Program-made: the position numbers and the translations under genes | Notes under the pieces: model-generated | What the model was told of the DNA's origin: nothing | The model's input: only the letters and a program-made list of their open reading frames with translations | The model's database searches: none | Shown: piece after piece, positions 1 to 5,730 of the stretch | How positions within the stretch are numbered: position 1 is the first letter of the stretch | How the letters are laid out: each line of letters opens with the position of its first letter | NCBI GenBank assembly: GCA_002402575.1 | Contig: DHGD01000004.1 | Location: 1-8,795, forward strand | DNA from: Syntrophomonas sp. UBA4807 | Lineage (GTDB): Bacteria; Bacillota; Syntrophomonadia; Syntrophomonadales; Syntrophomonadaceae | Direction of reading: 5' to 3' | Length of the DNA stretch: 8,795 nucleotides

Positions 1-13
1 GCGCGCAAGACTT

Positions 14-42
14 ATATTATCATCCTGAATAATTATTGTCAA
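14..42 (-). promoter_or_regulatory. Strong outward sigma-A-type promoter
   Basis: On the minus strand a perfect -35 hexamer TTGACA (42-37) is followed by a 17-bp spacer and a -10 TAATAT (19-14) preceded by TGA, giving an extended -10. It points out of the left edge, so it probably drives a gene or RNA that lies outside this window. It sits about 70 bp beyond the yunB stop codon and therefore does not serve yunB. Confidence 0.6.
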
Positions 43-111
43 GCATTCGGCAATTTTTTTGTCAGATGTTTTGTTAATCTTTATATTAAACATACTTCGG
101 CGGCATAAGGG

Positions 112-768
112 CTATTGCTTTATATAAGGATATATTAACTCTTTGCCACCGGTCATATTCACATAGGTCTGAGGGACATCCCCTACCACAATGGTTTCCG
201 CCAGAGGGATAGTGGTGTTCACTTCAACGTTTTCCTTTACCAGCGGAACCGCTACCTGGAGGACTGCCCTAATATTGAAGTTGATCAGGTGTCTGGTCTG
301 ATTGATTCCAGCCTGCTCGAATTTATCCTCTACTTCGACATACACCTGCCCGACAGGTATTATCCTGACCTGAATTTTGGGGCCATATCCGGATAGCAGA
401 TTTGAACCGGTTAATTGCCCCAACGGTACTTTTATGGTGGCATCCTTCATCTGGCCGCCCATGGATTGGGTCACTTCCAGTACGGTGCTAGCCATGATCT
501 TGTTTAACATGACGGTGTTGGGCTGGATCAACACGATTCGCCCGCTGCTGTCTTTATGCACCATTACCAGATCATCATAGCTTACTTGACTTACTACCTT
601 GTCGCTGACTACATTACTGATAAGTCTTACCCCAACCACCTGGGCTTGTGCCTTGGCGATCGCGATGGTGCTAGCCTTGAGTTTCAAATCCACCGCCAGA
701 AAACCCGCTATCAAGACTGCAATTACCACCACCGCCAGCAAGGGCCCTGCGGAGCGCCTCCCCAGCAT
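112..768 (-). CDS. yunB: Sporulation protein YunB
   Basis: A 218-residue protein with a short N-terminal tail, one membrane segment at about residues 9-29, and a long extracytoplasmic part rich in beta-like stretches. The pattern of the body (an 'LIQPNTVMLNKI' stretch, then 'IKVPLGQLTGSNLLSG' and 'FEQAGINQTRHLI') is what I recognise as the YunB family of endospore formers. In Bacillus subtilis yunB belongs to the mother-cell sigma-E regulon and is needed for normal spore formation; its biochemical role is not settled. The ATG at 768 is preceded by GGGGGTGAT, a good match to the anti-Shine-Dalgarno. A CATAATAT element at 796-789 resembles a sigma-E -10 box, but I see no convincing -35, so regulation is inferred. 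No clear terminator follows the TAG stop. Confidence 0.85.
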   Translation of the reverse strand: MLGRRSAGPLLAVVVIAVLIAGFLAVDLKLKASTIAIAKAQAQVVGVRLISNVVSDKVVSQVSYDDLVMVHKDSSGRIVLIQPNTVMLNKIMASTVLEVTQSMGGQMKDATIKVPLGQLTGSNLLSGYGPKIQVRIIPVGQVYVEVEDKFEQAGINQTRHLINFNIRAVLQVAVPLVKENVEVNTTIPLAETIVVGDVPQTYVNMTGGKELIYPYIKQ

Positions 769-788
769 TGCATCACCCCCGTGCTGTT

Positions 789-796
789 ATATTATG
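789..796 (-). promoter_or_regulatory. Possible sigma-E-like -10 element of yunB
   Basis: CATAATAT on the minus strand fits the CATA-N3-T shape of sigma-E -10 boxes and would place the transcript start about 15 nt before the yunB ATG. The -35 side is not convincing, so this is a tentative call supported mainly by the known sigma-E control of yunB in Bacillus. Confidence 0.25.
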
Positions 797-862
797 AGGG
801 GTGTGTACCTTTGGTTCATACTGTAATGCCAATTGTGACAGGAATATGCTTCCAGCTCATGG

Positions 863-1246
863 TCATTCGGCATACAATCCGAAACCGAAGCGTTCCTCAG
901 CATAACTTTCATCCCCGTCTCGCGGCAGGTAGGTTTTACAGCGGGTTTCAGCCGCATCTGCCGCTTGTTTTCCCAGCATTTCGATAGCCATCGCATAGCA
1001 AGCCGTGTCTTTGTTATAGAAACAGCTTGCGGCCTGGCACTCTACCGCCGGGTCGGATGAAACCGCCGCTGAAACGCTCAAACCGAGAGTATCGCAGCCT
1101 GAAGCAGGGTCATAAACTTCCTGATGGCGGTAGGTGCTGCAAAACGCTCCCGCCTCCCTCACCTCCACGGCAATATGCTCCGCGCCGCAGCGGTCCTGAT
1201 TGAAATGATATATACAACTATACGCCTGGCAGACAGTTACCGTCAT
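863..1246 (-). CDS. DUF1540 Cys-rich protein with two copies of the motif
   Basis: A 127-residue soluble protein with two similar Cys modules. The first has Cys6, Cys11 and Cys20 in 'VCQAYSCIYH'; the second has Cys70, Cys75 and Cys83 in 'ECQAASCFYN', both with the C-x4-C-x-Y arrangement of DUF1540. More Cys residues (36, 51, 103) lie between and after them. DUF1540 proteins are small, probably metal-binding proteins common in spore-forming Firmicutes; their function is unknown. The ATG has an AAGGAG site 8 nt upstream, so the start is firm. The gene runs in the same direction as yunB with a gap of about 94 nt, and both are plausible sporulation genes, though co-transcription is not shown. There is no signal peptide. 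I am confident of the family, but no function can be assigned. Confidence 0.8.
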   Translation of the reverse strand: MTVTVCQAYSCIYHFNQDRCGAEHIAVEVREAGAFCSTYRHQEVYDPASGCDTLGLSVSAAVSSDPAVECQAASCFYNKDTACYAMAIEMLGKQAADAAETRCKTYLPRDGDESYAEERFGFGLYAE

Positions 1247-1310
1247 TCGTTTTACTCCTTTTTGTTTTGGTGTTGGCAGGGGTTTATAATAATGAAGCGA
1301 AATATGAGTT

Positions 1311-1319
1311 TGGTATAGT
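1311..1319 (+). promoter_or_regulatory. Possible extended -10 promoter upstream of gltX
   Basis: TGGTATAGT is an extended -10 element (TGn plus TATAGT). The matching -35 is weak. It would give gltX a leader of roughly 150 nt. The 1247-1479 gap between the divergent DUF1540 gene and gltX holds no other feature I can support; there is no T-box sequence in it. Confidence 0.3.
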
Positions 1320-1465
1320 ATTTCCTATAACGGTCCATATATGCAGTTAACAGGCATGTCGTCCCCATGCAGCCGCTTGATACGCGTCTTATCCTTTAGT
1401 CGGCAGTATGGCATATTGATCGTGAAGCGGATAAAATAAAATGGAAACGATGCAACTAGCTATTC

Positions 1466-1471
1466 AAGGAG
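1466..1471 (+). promoter_or_regulatory. Ribosome binding site that sets the gltX start
   Basis: AAGGAG lies 8 nt before the ATG at 1480. The earlier in-frame ATG at 1441 would add 13 residues with no homology-like character and has no such site, so 1480 is the start. Confidence 0.85.
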
Positions 1472-1479
1472 ATTGCAGG

Positions 1480-2973
1480 ATGAAACAGGTAAGAGTAAGA
1501 TTTGCGCCCAGCCCTACCGGAGCTTTACACATCGGAGGGGCTCGGACCGCTTTATTCAACTGGTTGTATGCTCGCAGAAACGGTGGCAGCTTAATCCTCA
1601 GGCTTGAGGATACCGATAATCAGCGTTCCACGCAGGAGTCAGCGCATGGAATTCTTGAAGGTTTGAGGTGGCTGGGTATTGATTGGGATGAGGGACCTGA
1701 CAGAGGAGGTCCGTTTGGCCCTTACCGCCAGAGCCAGCGCCTGGATATATATCAGCTATATTTGCAGGCATTGCTTGACGCTGGTGCGGCCTATTACTGC
1801 TTTTGCAGCCCTCAGGATCTAGCTGAGGAAAAAGCCCGGGCGTTGAAAGCAGGTGGTGATTACAAATATTCAGGACGCTGCCGTTGCCTGGGCAAGGAGG
1901 TTGCCTTGCAGCGGGTGCGGGACGGCTATCCCGCAGTTATTCGGCTGCGGGCGCCTGCGAGCGGTGTTACCTTGGTTAATGATCTTATTCGGGGAGCGGT
2001 AGAATTTGACAACAGCTTGATGGATGATTTTATCATAGCCAAATCTGATGGCTGGCCGACTTACAATTTCGCGGTGGTGATAGACGACCACACCATGGAT
2101 ATCAGCCATGTTATCCGCGCCGAGGAGCATCTCTCCAATACCCCCCGCCAGGTTCTGATCTACCAGGCCCTAAACTGGGAACTGCCCCAGTTTGCGCATG
2201 TGTCCATGATTCTGGCCCCGGATCGCAGCAAGCTGTCTAAGCGGCATGGCGCCACCTCGGTGCAGGAATTCCGCGATTTGGGGTACCTGCCTCAAGCCTT
2301 GCTCAATTATTTGGCCCTTTTAGGATGGTCCAGCGGCACCGATCAGGAGCTGTGGGACATGAAGGATGTGATACCGTTGTTTTCTCTGGATCAGGTGTCA
2401 CGTTCTGCGGCGGTCTATGACCTGGACAAATTGACCTGGATTAACGGCCATTATATAAGCCGGGCTGAGCCGGGTATGCTGTTGGAAGAGATGCTGCGCT
2501 CTGAGCGGGTGCAAGCCTGGCTGTCCGATTTTACTATGGACTATCTGCTTGCAGTGGTGGAACTGATAAAAGGACGCGCCAAGCTGATCCCGGACCTCAT
2601 AGATGCGGCAGCTTATTTCTTTGAGCCGGTTAGCGGTTATGATGCGAAGGGCGTCAAAAAGCATTTTGCTCGCGAGGATTGCGCAGAATTGCTGCAAGCT
2701 GGTCTGGAAGTTCTTTCAGCCGACCAGGATTTCACGCTGCAATCGCTGGAAGCTGCACTGAGGGATAAAGCAGCTCTGATGAATGTTAAGGCGGCAGATT
2801 TGATCCACCCCTTGAGGCTGGCATTGACCGGTCGCACCAACAGCCCGGGTATTTTTGAGGTAGCGGTTTTGCTGGGGCGAGAAAAATGCCTGGAGCGCAT
2901 CAAACAGGCTCTTGAATGGATCGAAGCCAACCGAATAATTAATGCTGCAAATACCTATAGTCAATTGCAGTAA
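1480..2973 (+). CDS. gltX: Glutamyl-tRNA synthetase
   Basis: A 497-residue cytoplasmic class I aminoacyl-tRNA synthetase that charges tRNA-Glu with glutamate using ATP; in Firmicutes it often also charges tRNA-Gln for GatCAB to correct. The N-terminal Rossmann domain opens with 'VRFAPSPTGALHIGG', the HIGH-type motif being His17-Ile-Gly-Gly. The second signature is KLSKR at 251-255, equivalent to KMSKS. A zinc-type insertion is intact: Cys107-x-Cys109 and Cys134-x-Cys136, separated by 24 residues. 'YLALLGWSSG' is typical of the family. The C-terminal part (about 330-497) is the helical anticodon-binding region. Length is normal. The gene stands alone between divergent and convergent neighbours and ends in its own hairpin. 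No T-box leader is visible. Whether it is discriminating or non-discriminating cannot be decided here. Confidence 0.97.
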   Translation: MKQVRVRFAPSPTGALHIGGARTALFNWLYARRNGGSLILRLEDTDNQRSTQESAHGILEGLRWLGIDWDEGPDRGGPFGPYRQSQRLDIYQLYLQALLDAGAAYYCFCSPQDLAEEKARALKAGGDYKYSGRCRCLGKEVALQRVRDGYPAVIRLRAPASGVTLVNDLIRGAVEFDNSLMDDFIIAKSDGWPTYNFAVVIDDHTMDISHVIRAEEHLSNTPRQVLIYQALNWELPQFAHVSMILAPDRSKLSKRHGATSVQEFRDLGYLPQALLNYLALLGWSSGTDQELWDMKDVIPLFSLDQVSRSAAVYDLDKLTWINGHYISRAEPGMLLEEMLRSERVQAWLSDFTMDYLLAVVELIKGRAKLIPDLIDAAAYFFEPVSGYDAKGVKKHFAREDCAELLQAGLEVLSADQDFTLQSLEAALRDKAALMNVKAADLIHPLRLALTGRTNSPGIFEVAVLLGREKCLERIKQALEWIEANRIINAANTYSQLQ

Positions 2974-2975
2974 GA

Positions 2976-3000
2976 CTCCTGCAGCGGCGGGAGCTTCTTT
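2976..3000 (+). terminator. Intrinsic terminator of gltX
   Basis: Directly after the TAA stop, CTCCTGC (2976-2982) pairs with GCGGGAG (2987-2993) over a 4-nt loop with one G-U pair, followed by the T-rich CTTCTTT. The same left arm can pair perfectly with GCAGGAG at 3008-3014, an alternative fold without a T-run. Confidence 0.6.
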
Positions 3001-3020
3001 GGGTCGGGCAGGAGCCAAAT

Positions 3021-3054
3021 AAAAACTCCGGGGGCGCCCTCATGCGTCCCCGGA
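3021..3054 (-). terminator. Strong intrinsic terminator of the dinB operon
   Basis: An 11-bp, very G+C-rich stem (3027-3037 with 3044-3054, one G-U pair) encloses a 6-nt loop. Read on the minus strand it starts immediately after the TAG stop of the small gene and is followed by C? no base gap of note and then GTTTTTATTT. In the plus direction the following T-tract is poor, so it mainly serves the leftward operon, although it may back up gltX termination. Confidence 0.8.
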
Positions 3055-3312
3055 CTATTTCCTTTCAACAAACCAGCGCCAGTCTTCATCTTCAAAATAC
3101 AAGTAGGTCTGCCTCCCGCAAACTACACAGGTATATCGCATTCCGGTGCCGCCGGCTTTGAGACTGGCTGCCCGGCGAATGTCAATAACCCGGTCAATTG
3201 AGTATCTTTGCCCATCTTCCCATTTAAGAGCGAGCGGCCGTAGTCTGCCATCTCGCCTAAATACAGCCAAGACTTCAACATAAACTTTGTTGATATTGGC
3301 GTAACCGTCCAC
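3055..3312 (-). CDS. Small dinB-linked protein, DUF6504-like
   Basis: An 85-residue basic protein with an alternating, beta-rich pattern. It begins with 'VYVEVLAVFRRDGRLRPLAL', continues through 'WEDGQRYSIDRVIDIR', has a single C-x2-C (Cys62, Cys65), and ends in an aromatic 'WRWFVERK'. This layout resembles DUF6504, small proteins often found beside translesion polymerase genes, mostly in actinobacteria. I make the match by eye and from memory. It starts with GTG 12 nt after the dinB stop; the dinB stop lies inside a TAGGAGAAGG ribosome-binding stretch, so the two genes are almost certainly one transcript under the same SOS control. A role as an accessory to the polymerase is an inference from this pairing only. 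No signal peptide or membrane segment is present. Confidence 0.7.
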   Translation of the reverse strand: MDGYANINKVYVEVLAVFRRDGRLRPLALKWEDGQRYSIDRVIDIRRAASLKAGGTGMRYTCVVCGRQTYLYFEDEDWRWFVERK

Positions 3313-3324
3313 GGCTTCCTTCTC

Positions 3325-4566
3325 CTAAAAATAGCCTATCGGATGAATTATGTGGTCATCCTTGGGATTCAGCGCCCCCAGCCTCTGGTCGGTAAGCATC
3401 AGCGCCCGTCGCACACTGAGATTGCCAAACCGTCTCCTGACATCGTCCATAGCTGATTCCAGGCGTACCAGCTTTTGTCGCCGCATCTCATCATCAAACA
3501 ACGACAACTGCAAATCGCTGTGGGCCGGAATAAGATCGCTGCCGCGGACGCCGATGCTACGGATCGCCCTTTCCCACCTATAATTCGCTCGAAAAATACC
3601 CATAGCAGCATCGTGAATTTCACTTGCCAGGTTAGTCCTTCGGGGCTGTTTTTGTTGCCTCACGAAGGAATATAGAGAGTTGTCCCGCACTGATATCTCG
3701 ACAACACGGCATTCCAGGCCAGATTCTCTGAGCCTCATTGCCACACTTTCAGACAGGGCGTATAGAAGCAGGTCCACATCATCATCCGACACCAGGTCCC
3801 TCGGCGTTGTAGCGCTGTTTCCAATAGACTTGATCACGGCTTCTTCCCCCGTGCGGGTTACTGGGGACTCGTCATATCCGTTTGCGAAATGCCATATGAA
3901 TTCACCCCATTTGCCCAGGATTCGCCGTAAGTATTGTGGGGTGGTGCGGCCTATATCGCCGATGGTGTTTATGCCGTGATAATACAATTTTTTTTGGGTT
4001 GCGGGACCGACATAAAGCAATTCTTTGGACAGTAGCGGCCAGACCACTTGCTGATAGTTCTCCCGAGATATGACCGTGGTTGCGTCCGGCTTTTTGAGGT
4101 CGCTGCCCAACTTGGAAAAGATTTTATTCCAGCTGACACCGACCGACACAGTAACGCCCATTTCCTCTCGAATGCGCTGCCTGATATCGTCAGCAATCTT
4201 TTCTCCGCTTCCAAACAAACCAGTGCTAGCCGTGACATCCAGCCAGGCCTCATCCAATCCGAAAGGCTCGATCTGGTCCGTATAATCTGCATAAATTTGA
4301 CGGGCGAGGCGGGAATATTGAAGATACAACGGGAAGTTGGGCGGCACGACGATAAGCCCGGGACACTTCTGGGCAGCTTGCCAAATCGCTTCACCGGTCT
4401 GAATGCCATGCGCTTTTGCCAGATAGTTTTTAGCCAGCACGATGCCATGCCTCTGTTCGGGATCGCCACAGACCGCCACCGGTTTATTCCTGATTTCCGG
4501 TCGGTACAAGCACTCGACAGATGCATAGAAATTATTTAAGTCTGAATGAAGAACCACTCTATCCAT
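3325..4566 (-). CDS. dinB: DNA polymerase IV (Y-family translesion polymerase)
   Basis: A 413-residue Y-family polymerase that copies past DNA lesions. The palm begins 'HSDLNNFYASVE', with metal ligand Asp9 and Tyr14 at the steric-gate position; the catalytic pair Asp105-Glu106 lies in 'GLDEAWLDVT'. 'VLAKNYLAKAHGI' is the finger signature. The thumb and little-finger domains follow, and QLSLF at 353-357 is a good beta-clamp binding box. ATG at 4566 is preferred because GAGGG lies 8 nt upstream; a TTG two codons earlier would put that site only 2 nt away. A LexA box sits at the promoter, so the gene should be induced by DNA damage. It is co-transcribed with the small downstream gene. All key residues are present, so it should be active. 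Confidence 0.95.
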   Translation of the reverse strand: MDRVVLHSDLNNFYASVECLYRPEIRNKPVAVCGDPEQRHGIVLAKNYLAKAHGIQTGEAIWQAAQKCPGLIVVPPNFPLYLQYSRLARQIYADYTDQIEPFGLDEAWLDVTASTGLFGSGEKIADDIRQRIREEMGVTVSVGVSWNKIFSKLGSDLKKPDATTVISRENYQQVVWPLLSKELLYVGPATQKKLYYHGINTIGDIGRTTPQYLRRILGKWGEFIWHFANGYDESPVTRTGEEAVIKSIGNSATTPRDLVSDDDVDLLLYALSESVAMRLRESGLECRVVEISVRDNSLYSFVRQQKQPRRTNLASEIHDAAMGIFRANYRWERAIRSIGVRGSDLIPAHSDLQLSLFDDEMRRQKLVRLESAMDDVRRRFGNLSVRRALMLTDQRLGALNPKDDHIIHPIGYF

Positions 4567-4587
4567 TCGCAAAGCCCTCTTGTCGAT

Positions 4588-4601
4588 AGAACGTATGTTC
4601 T
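4588..4601 (-). promoter_or_regulatory. LexA (SOS) box of dinB
   Basis: AGAACGTATGTTCT contains GAAC-N4-GTTC with the centre GTAT, which fits the Gram-positive LexA/DinR consensus (CGAAC-RNRY-GTTYG type). It lies just downstream of the dinB -10 region, over the likely transcript start, the expected place for repression. Confidence 0.8.
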
Positions 4602-4604
4602 ATT

Positions 4605-4632
4605 ATGATAGCACTATAATAGATTTTAGCAA
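4605..4632 (-). promoter_or_regulatory. Likely dinB promoter
   Basis: On the minus strand -35 TTGCTA (4632-4627) is followed after 16 bp by TATCAT (4610-4605); CATAAT two bases further at 18 bp is an alternative -10. The -35 overlaps the end of the truncated Xre reading frame, so accessory DNA starts right behind this promoter. Confidence 0.5.
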
Positions 4633-4766
4633 CTGTAAATTAATGGGTTGTTTAAGGCTATCAGCATAACTGCTAATTCGCTAATATAGGTTTGAGATAC
4701 TCCCGATTTCTCCGCAAGCAGGGTCTGAGACCAACCTTTTTTATCTCGAAACTCTGTTATCCGCAT
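4626..4766 (-). pseudogene. Truncated Cro/Xis-like Xre regulator
   Basis: A 46-residue reading frame with an excellent ribosome binding site (AGGAGGTGA before the ATG). Residues 1-31, 'MRITEFRDKKGWSQTLLAEK' followed by 'SGVSQTYISEL', are the first three helices of an Xre/Cro-type DNA-binding domain. The normal continuation (a glycine turn and two more helices) is missing; the frame instead runs through 15 unrelated residues to a TAA inside the dinB promoter. It is transcribed divergently from the repressor at 4889, from a promoter with perfect TTGACA. This is where a phage cro or early lytic operon would begin. I read it as the remains of such a gene after deletion of everything downstream. 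A short functional peptide is possible but unlikely. Confidence 0.65.
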
Positions 4767-4788
4767 TTCGTCACCTCCTGTTGGAAAT

Positions 4789-4817
4789 ATGTTAACGCAA
4801 TTGCATTAACATGTCAA
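4789..4817 (-). promoter_or_regulatory. Promoter of the Cro-like gene
   Basis: On the minus strand a perfect -35 TTGACA (4817-4812), a 17-bp spacer and a -10 TAACAT (4794-4789). The whole element lies across the first two operator-like palindromes, so a protein bound there would block it. Confidence 0.65.
4791..4810. promoter_or_regulatory. Operator-like palindrome 1
   Basis: GTTAACGCAATTGCATTAAC is symmetric at nine of ten base pairs. It fits the window's own consensus GTTAACGC-N4-GCGTTAAC at 15 of 16 positions. It lies between the -35 and -10 of the leftward promoter. Confidence 0.7.
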
Positions 4818-4832
4818 CGCTTTTACGTTAAT
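4813..4832. promoter_or_regulatory. Operator-like palindrome 2
   Basis: GTCAACGCTTTTACGTTAAT has the same 8-4-8 layout and matches 13 of 16 consensus positions. It starts 22 bp after palindrome 1, about two helical turns, so proteins on both would sit on the same face. It covers the -35 of the leftward promoter. Confidence 0.55.
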
Positions 4833-4852
4833 ACATCTAGAAAAATATGGTG

Positions 4853-4858
4853 TAAAAT
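4853..4858 (+). promoter_or_regulatory. Likely -10 of the repressor gene
   Basis: TAAAAT matches five of six -10 positions. The -35 region (around 4830-4835) is weak, which would suit a promoter that depends on, or is modulated by, the bound repressor, as with lambda PRM. That comparison is inference. Confidence 0.4.
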
Positions 4859-4875
4859 AATGCTATAGCGTTAAC
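4856..4875. promoter_or_regulatory. Operator-like palindrome 3
   Basis: AATAATGCTATAGCGTTAAC has one perfect half-site (GCGTTAAC) and one weak half-site; 13 of 16 consensus positions. It starts 43 bp after palindrome 2 and lies between the -10 and the ribosome binding site of the repressor gene, a place suited to autorepression. Confidence 0.5.
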
Positions 4876-4888
4876 AAGGGGAGTATTA

Positions 4889-5359
4889 ATGAGTCTATCT
4901 GAAAGATTAATAGCCTTAAGGCAAGCTAAGGGCTTAACTACAAATAAACTGGCTAAAATGGCAGGTATTGCTCAATCTACTCTGAGGGATATAGAAATCG
5001 GGCAAAAACAGCCCACCATACCTACTCTTAGCCAAATTTGTGATGCATTAGGCGTTACTCTTTCGGAATTTTTCTCTGATACGGAACAGGAGTTAACCCT
5101 CGAATTACGCCGACTGGTCGAAAACGCAAAGCAGTTAGATCCCGACCAGATAGAAGCCCTTAACCAGTTCATCAAAACCATGACTCAGTCAACAGCCTCC
5201 GTTGTTGATGAAGACGGGGTAGACTACGGAGACACTTTGGCTGCTCACCGGACTGATAACCCTACAGACGATATGGAGCCGGAGGCCTGGGACAGCATAC
5301 AGACATTTAAGAAATTTGTTCGTAAGGATCAAGATAGTAAGAGGAAATCTGGCAAGTAG
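4889..5359 (+). CDS. Xre-family repressor, cI/ImmR type
   Basis: A 156-residue DNA-binding protein. Residues 1-65 are a complete five-helix Xre domain, with the helix-turn-helix around 16-37 ('LTTNKLAKMAGIAQSTLRDI') and the family's 'GQKQPTIPTLSQICDAL' continuation. A helical middle follows (about 68-100). The acidic tail contains 'LAAHRTDNPTDD', a segment I recognise from repressors encoded with ImmA proteases in Clostridia. ImmR-type repressors hold prophages or integrative elements silent until ImmA cleaves them. Its start is firm: AGGGGAG 8 nt before the ATG. It is divergent from the truncated Cro-like gene, with three operator-like palindromes between them, and heads the rightward gene series up to the recombinase. 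Its most likely targets are those palindromes, including one in its own leader. Confidence 0.85.
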   Translation: MSLSERLIALRQAKGLTTNKLAKMAGIAQSTLRDIEIGQKQPTIPTLSQICDALGVTLSEFFSDTEQELTLELRRLVENAKQLDPDQIEALNQFIKTMTQSTASVVDEDGVDYGDTLAAHRTDNPTDDMEPEAWDSIQTFKKFVRKDQDSKRKSGK

Positions 5360-5378
5360 GGGAAAGGAGCGGGAGCAA

Positions 5379-5645
5379 GTGACTGATAAGGAGTTTCAGA
5401 AGTTTGTTATTGAACATCTGGTTAAACTGAATGAGGGTCAAGAAAAACTCAATCAAGCTATCGCCAAAATAGAAATTGAGCATGGCGAGAAGTTTTCGGC
5501 CCTCTTCGACGGATATCAGTCAATTACTGAAACGTTGGCTGATCACTCTGCTAGGCTGCAGCGTATTGAGGACAAGCTGGAAACCCATGAAGTACAGATC
5601 AAGGTTTTGGATTCCACCAAGTCCAATAAGCGCAAAGTTAAATAA
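5379..5645 (+). CDS. Small coiled-coil protein of the repressor operon
   Basis: An 88-residue, almost entirely helical, charged protein. The GTG at 5379 is chosen because AAGGAG lies 9 nt upstream; an in-frame ATG at 5316 would overlap the repressor gene and lacks a site. It opens 'MTDKEFQKFVIEHLVKLNEG' and continues with heptad-like spacing through 'LADHSARLQRIEDKLETHEV' to a basic tail, KSNKRKVK. Similar short coiled-coil proteins commonly sit next to Xre repressors and ImmA proteases in Firmicutes mobile elements, but I know no function for them. It starts 19 nt after the repressor stop, so it is very likely co-transcribed. It has no signal peptide or membrane helix. It could be an oligomeric partner of the repressor, but that is only a guess from position. 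Confidence 0.7.
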   Translation: MTDKEFQKFVIEHLVKLNEGQEKLNQAIAKIEIEHGEKFSALFDGYQSITETLADHSARLQRIEDKLETHEVQIKVLDSTKSNKRKVK

Positions 5646-5665
5646 TACCGGAATATATATAGAGA

Positions 5666-5681
5666 ACCGCGCCAACGCGGT
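5666..5681 (+). other. Perfect hairpin between coiled-coil gene and immA fusion
   Basis: ACCGCG-CCAA-CGCGGT folds into a 6-bp perfect stem with a 4-nt loop, 21 nt after the stop codon. It is followed by CCCCCTCTC rather than a T-run, so it is a poor terminator. It may be an mRNA-stability or attenuation element inside the operon. Confidence 0.35.
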
Positions 5682-5730
5682 CCCCCTCTCATCATGGAAG
5701 CACCTTATTAAGTAGCAATTAAATAAGCTC

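Noticed and set aside
377..987. Plus-strand reading frames opposite yunB and the DUF1540 gene
   Set aside because: They are antisense to two genes with recognisable families and good ribosome sites, and their translations show no family pattern.
1320..1479. T-box leader in front of gltX
   Set aside because: The conserved GGTGG-N-ACCGCG T-box stretch is absent, and the only stem (GCATG with CATGC near 1354-1370) is too small to support a riboswitch.
3350..4539. Several plus-strand and frame-shifted reading frames over dinB
   Set aside because: dinB is intact with all catalytic residues; the overlapping frames have no ribosome sites or recognisable sequence.
5316..5378. Longer form of the coiled-coil gene starting inside the repressor gene
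   Set aside because: The ATG at 5316 has no ribosome site, whereas GTG at 5379 has AAGGAG at 9 nt; the extra 21 residues look like out-of-frame repressor sequence.
5666..5681. Intrinsic terminator ending the repressor transcript
   Set aside because: The stem is good but is followed by CCCCCTCTC, not a run of T, so termination is not supported.
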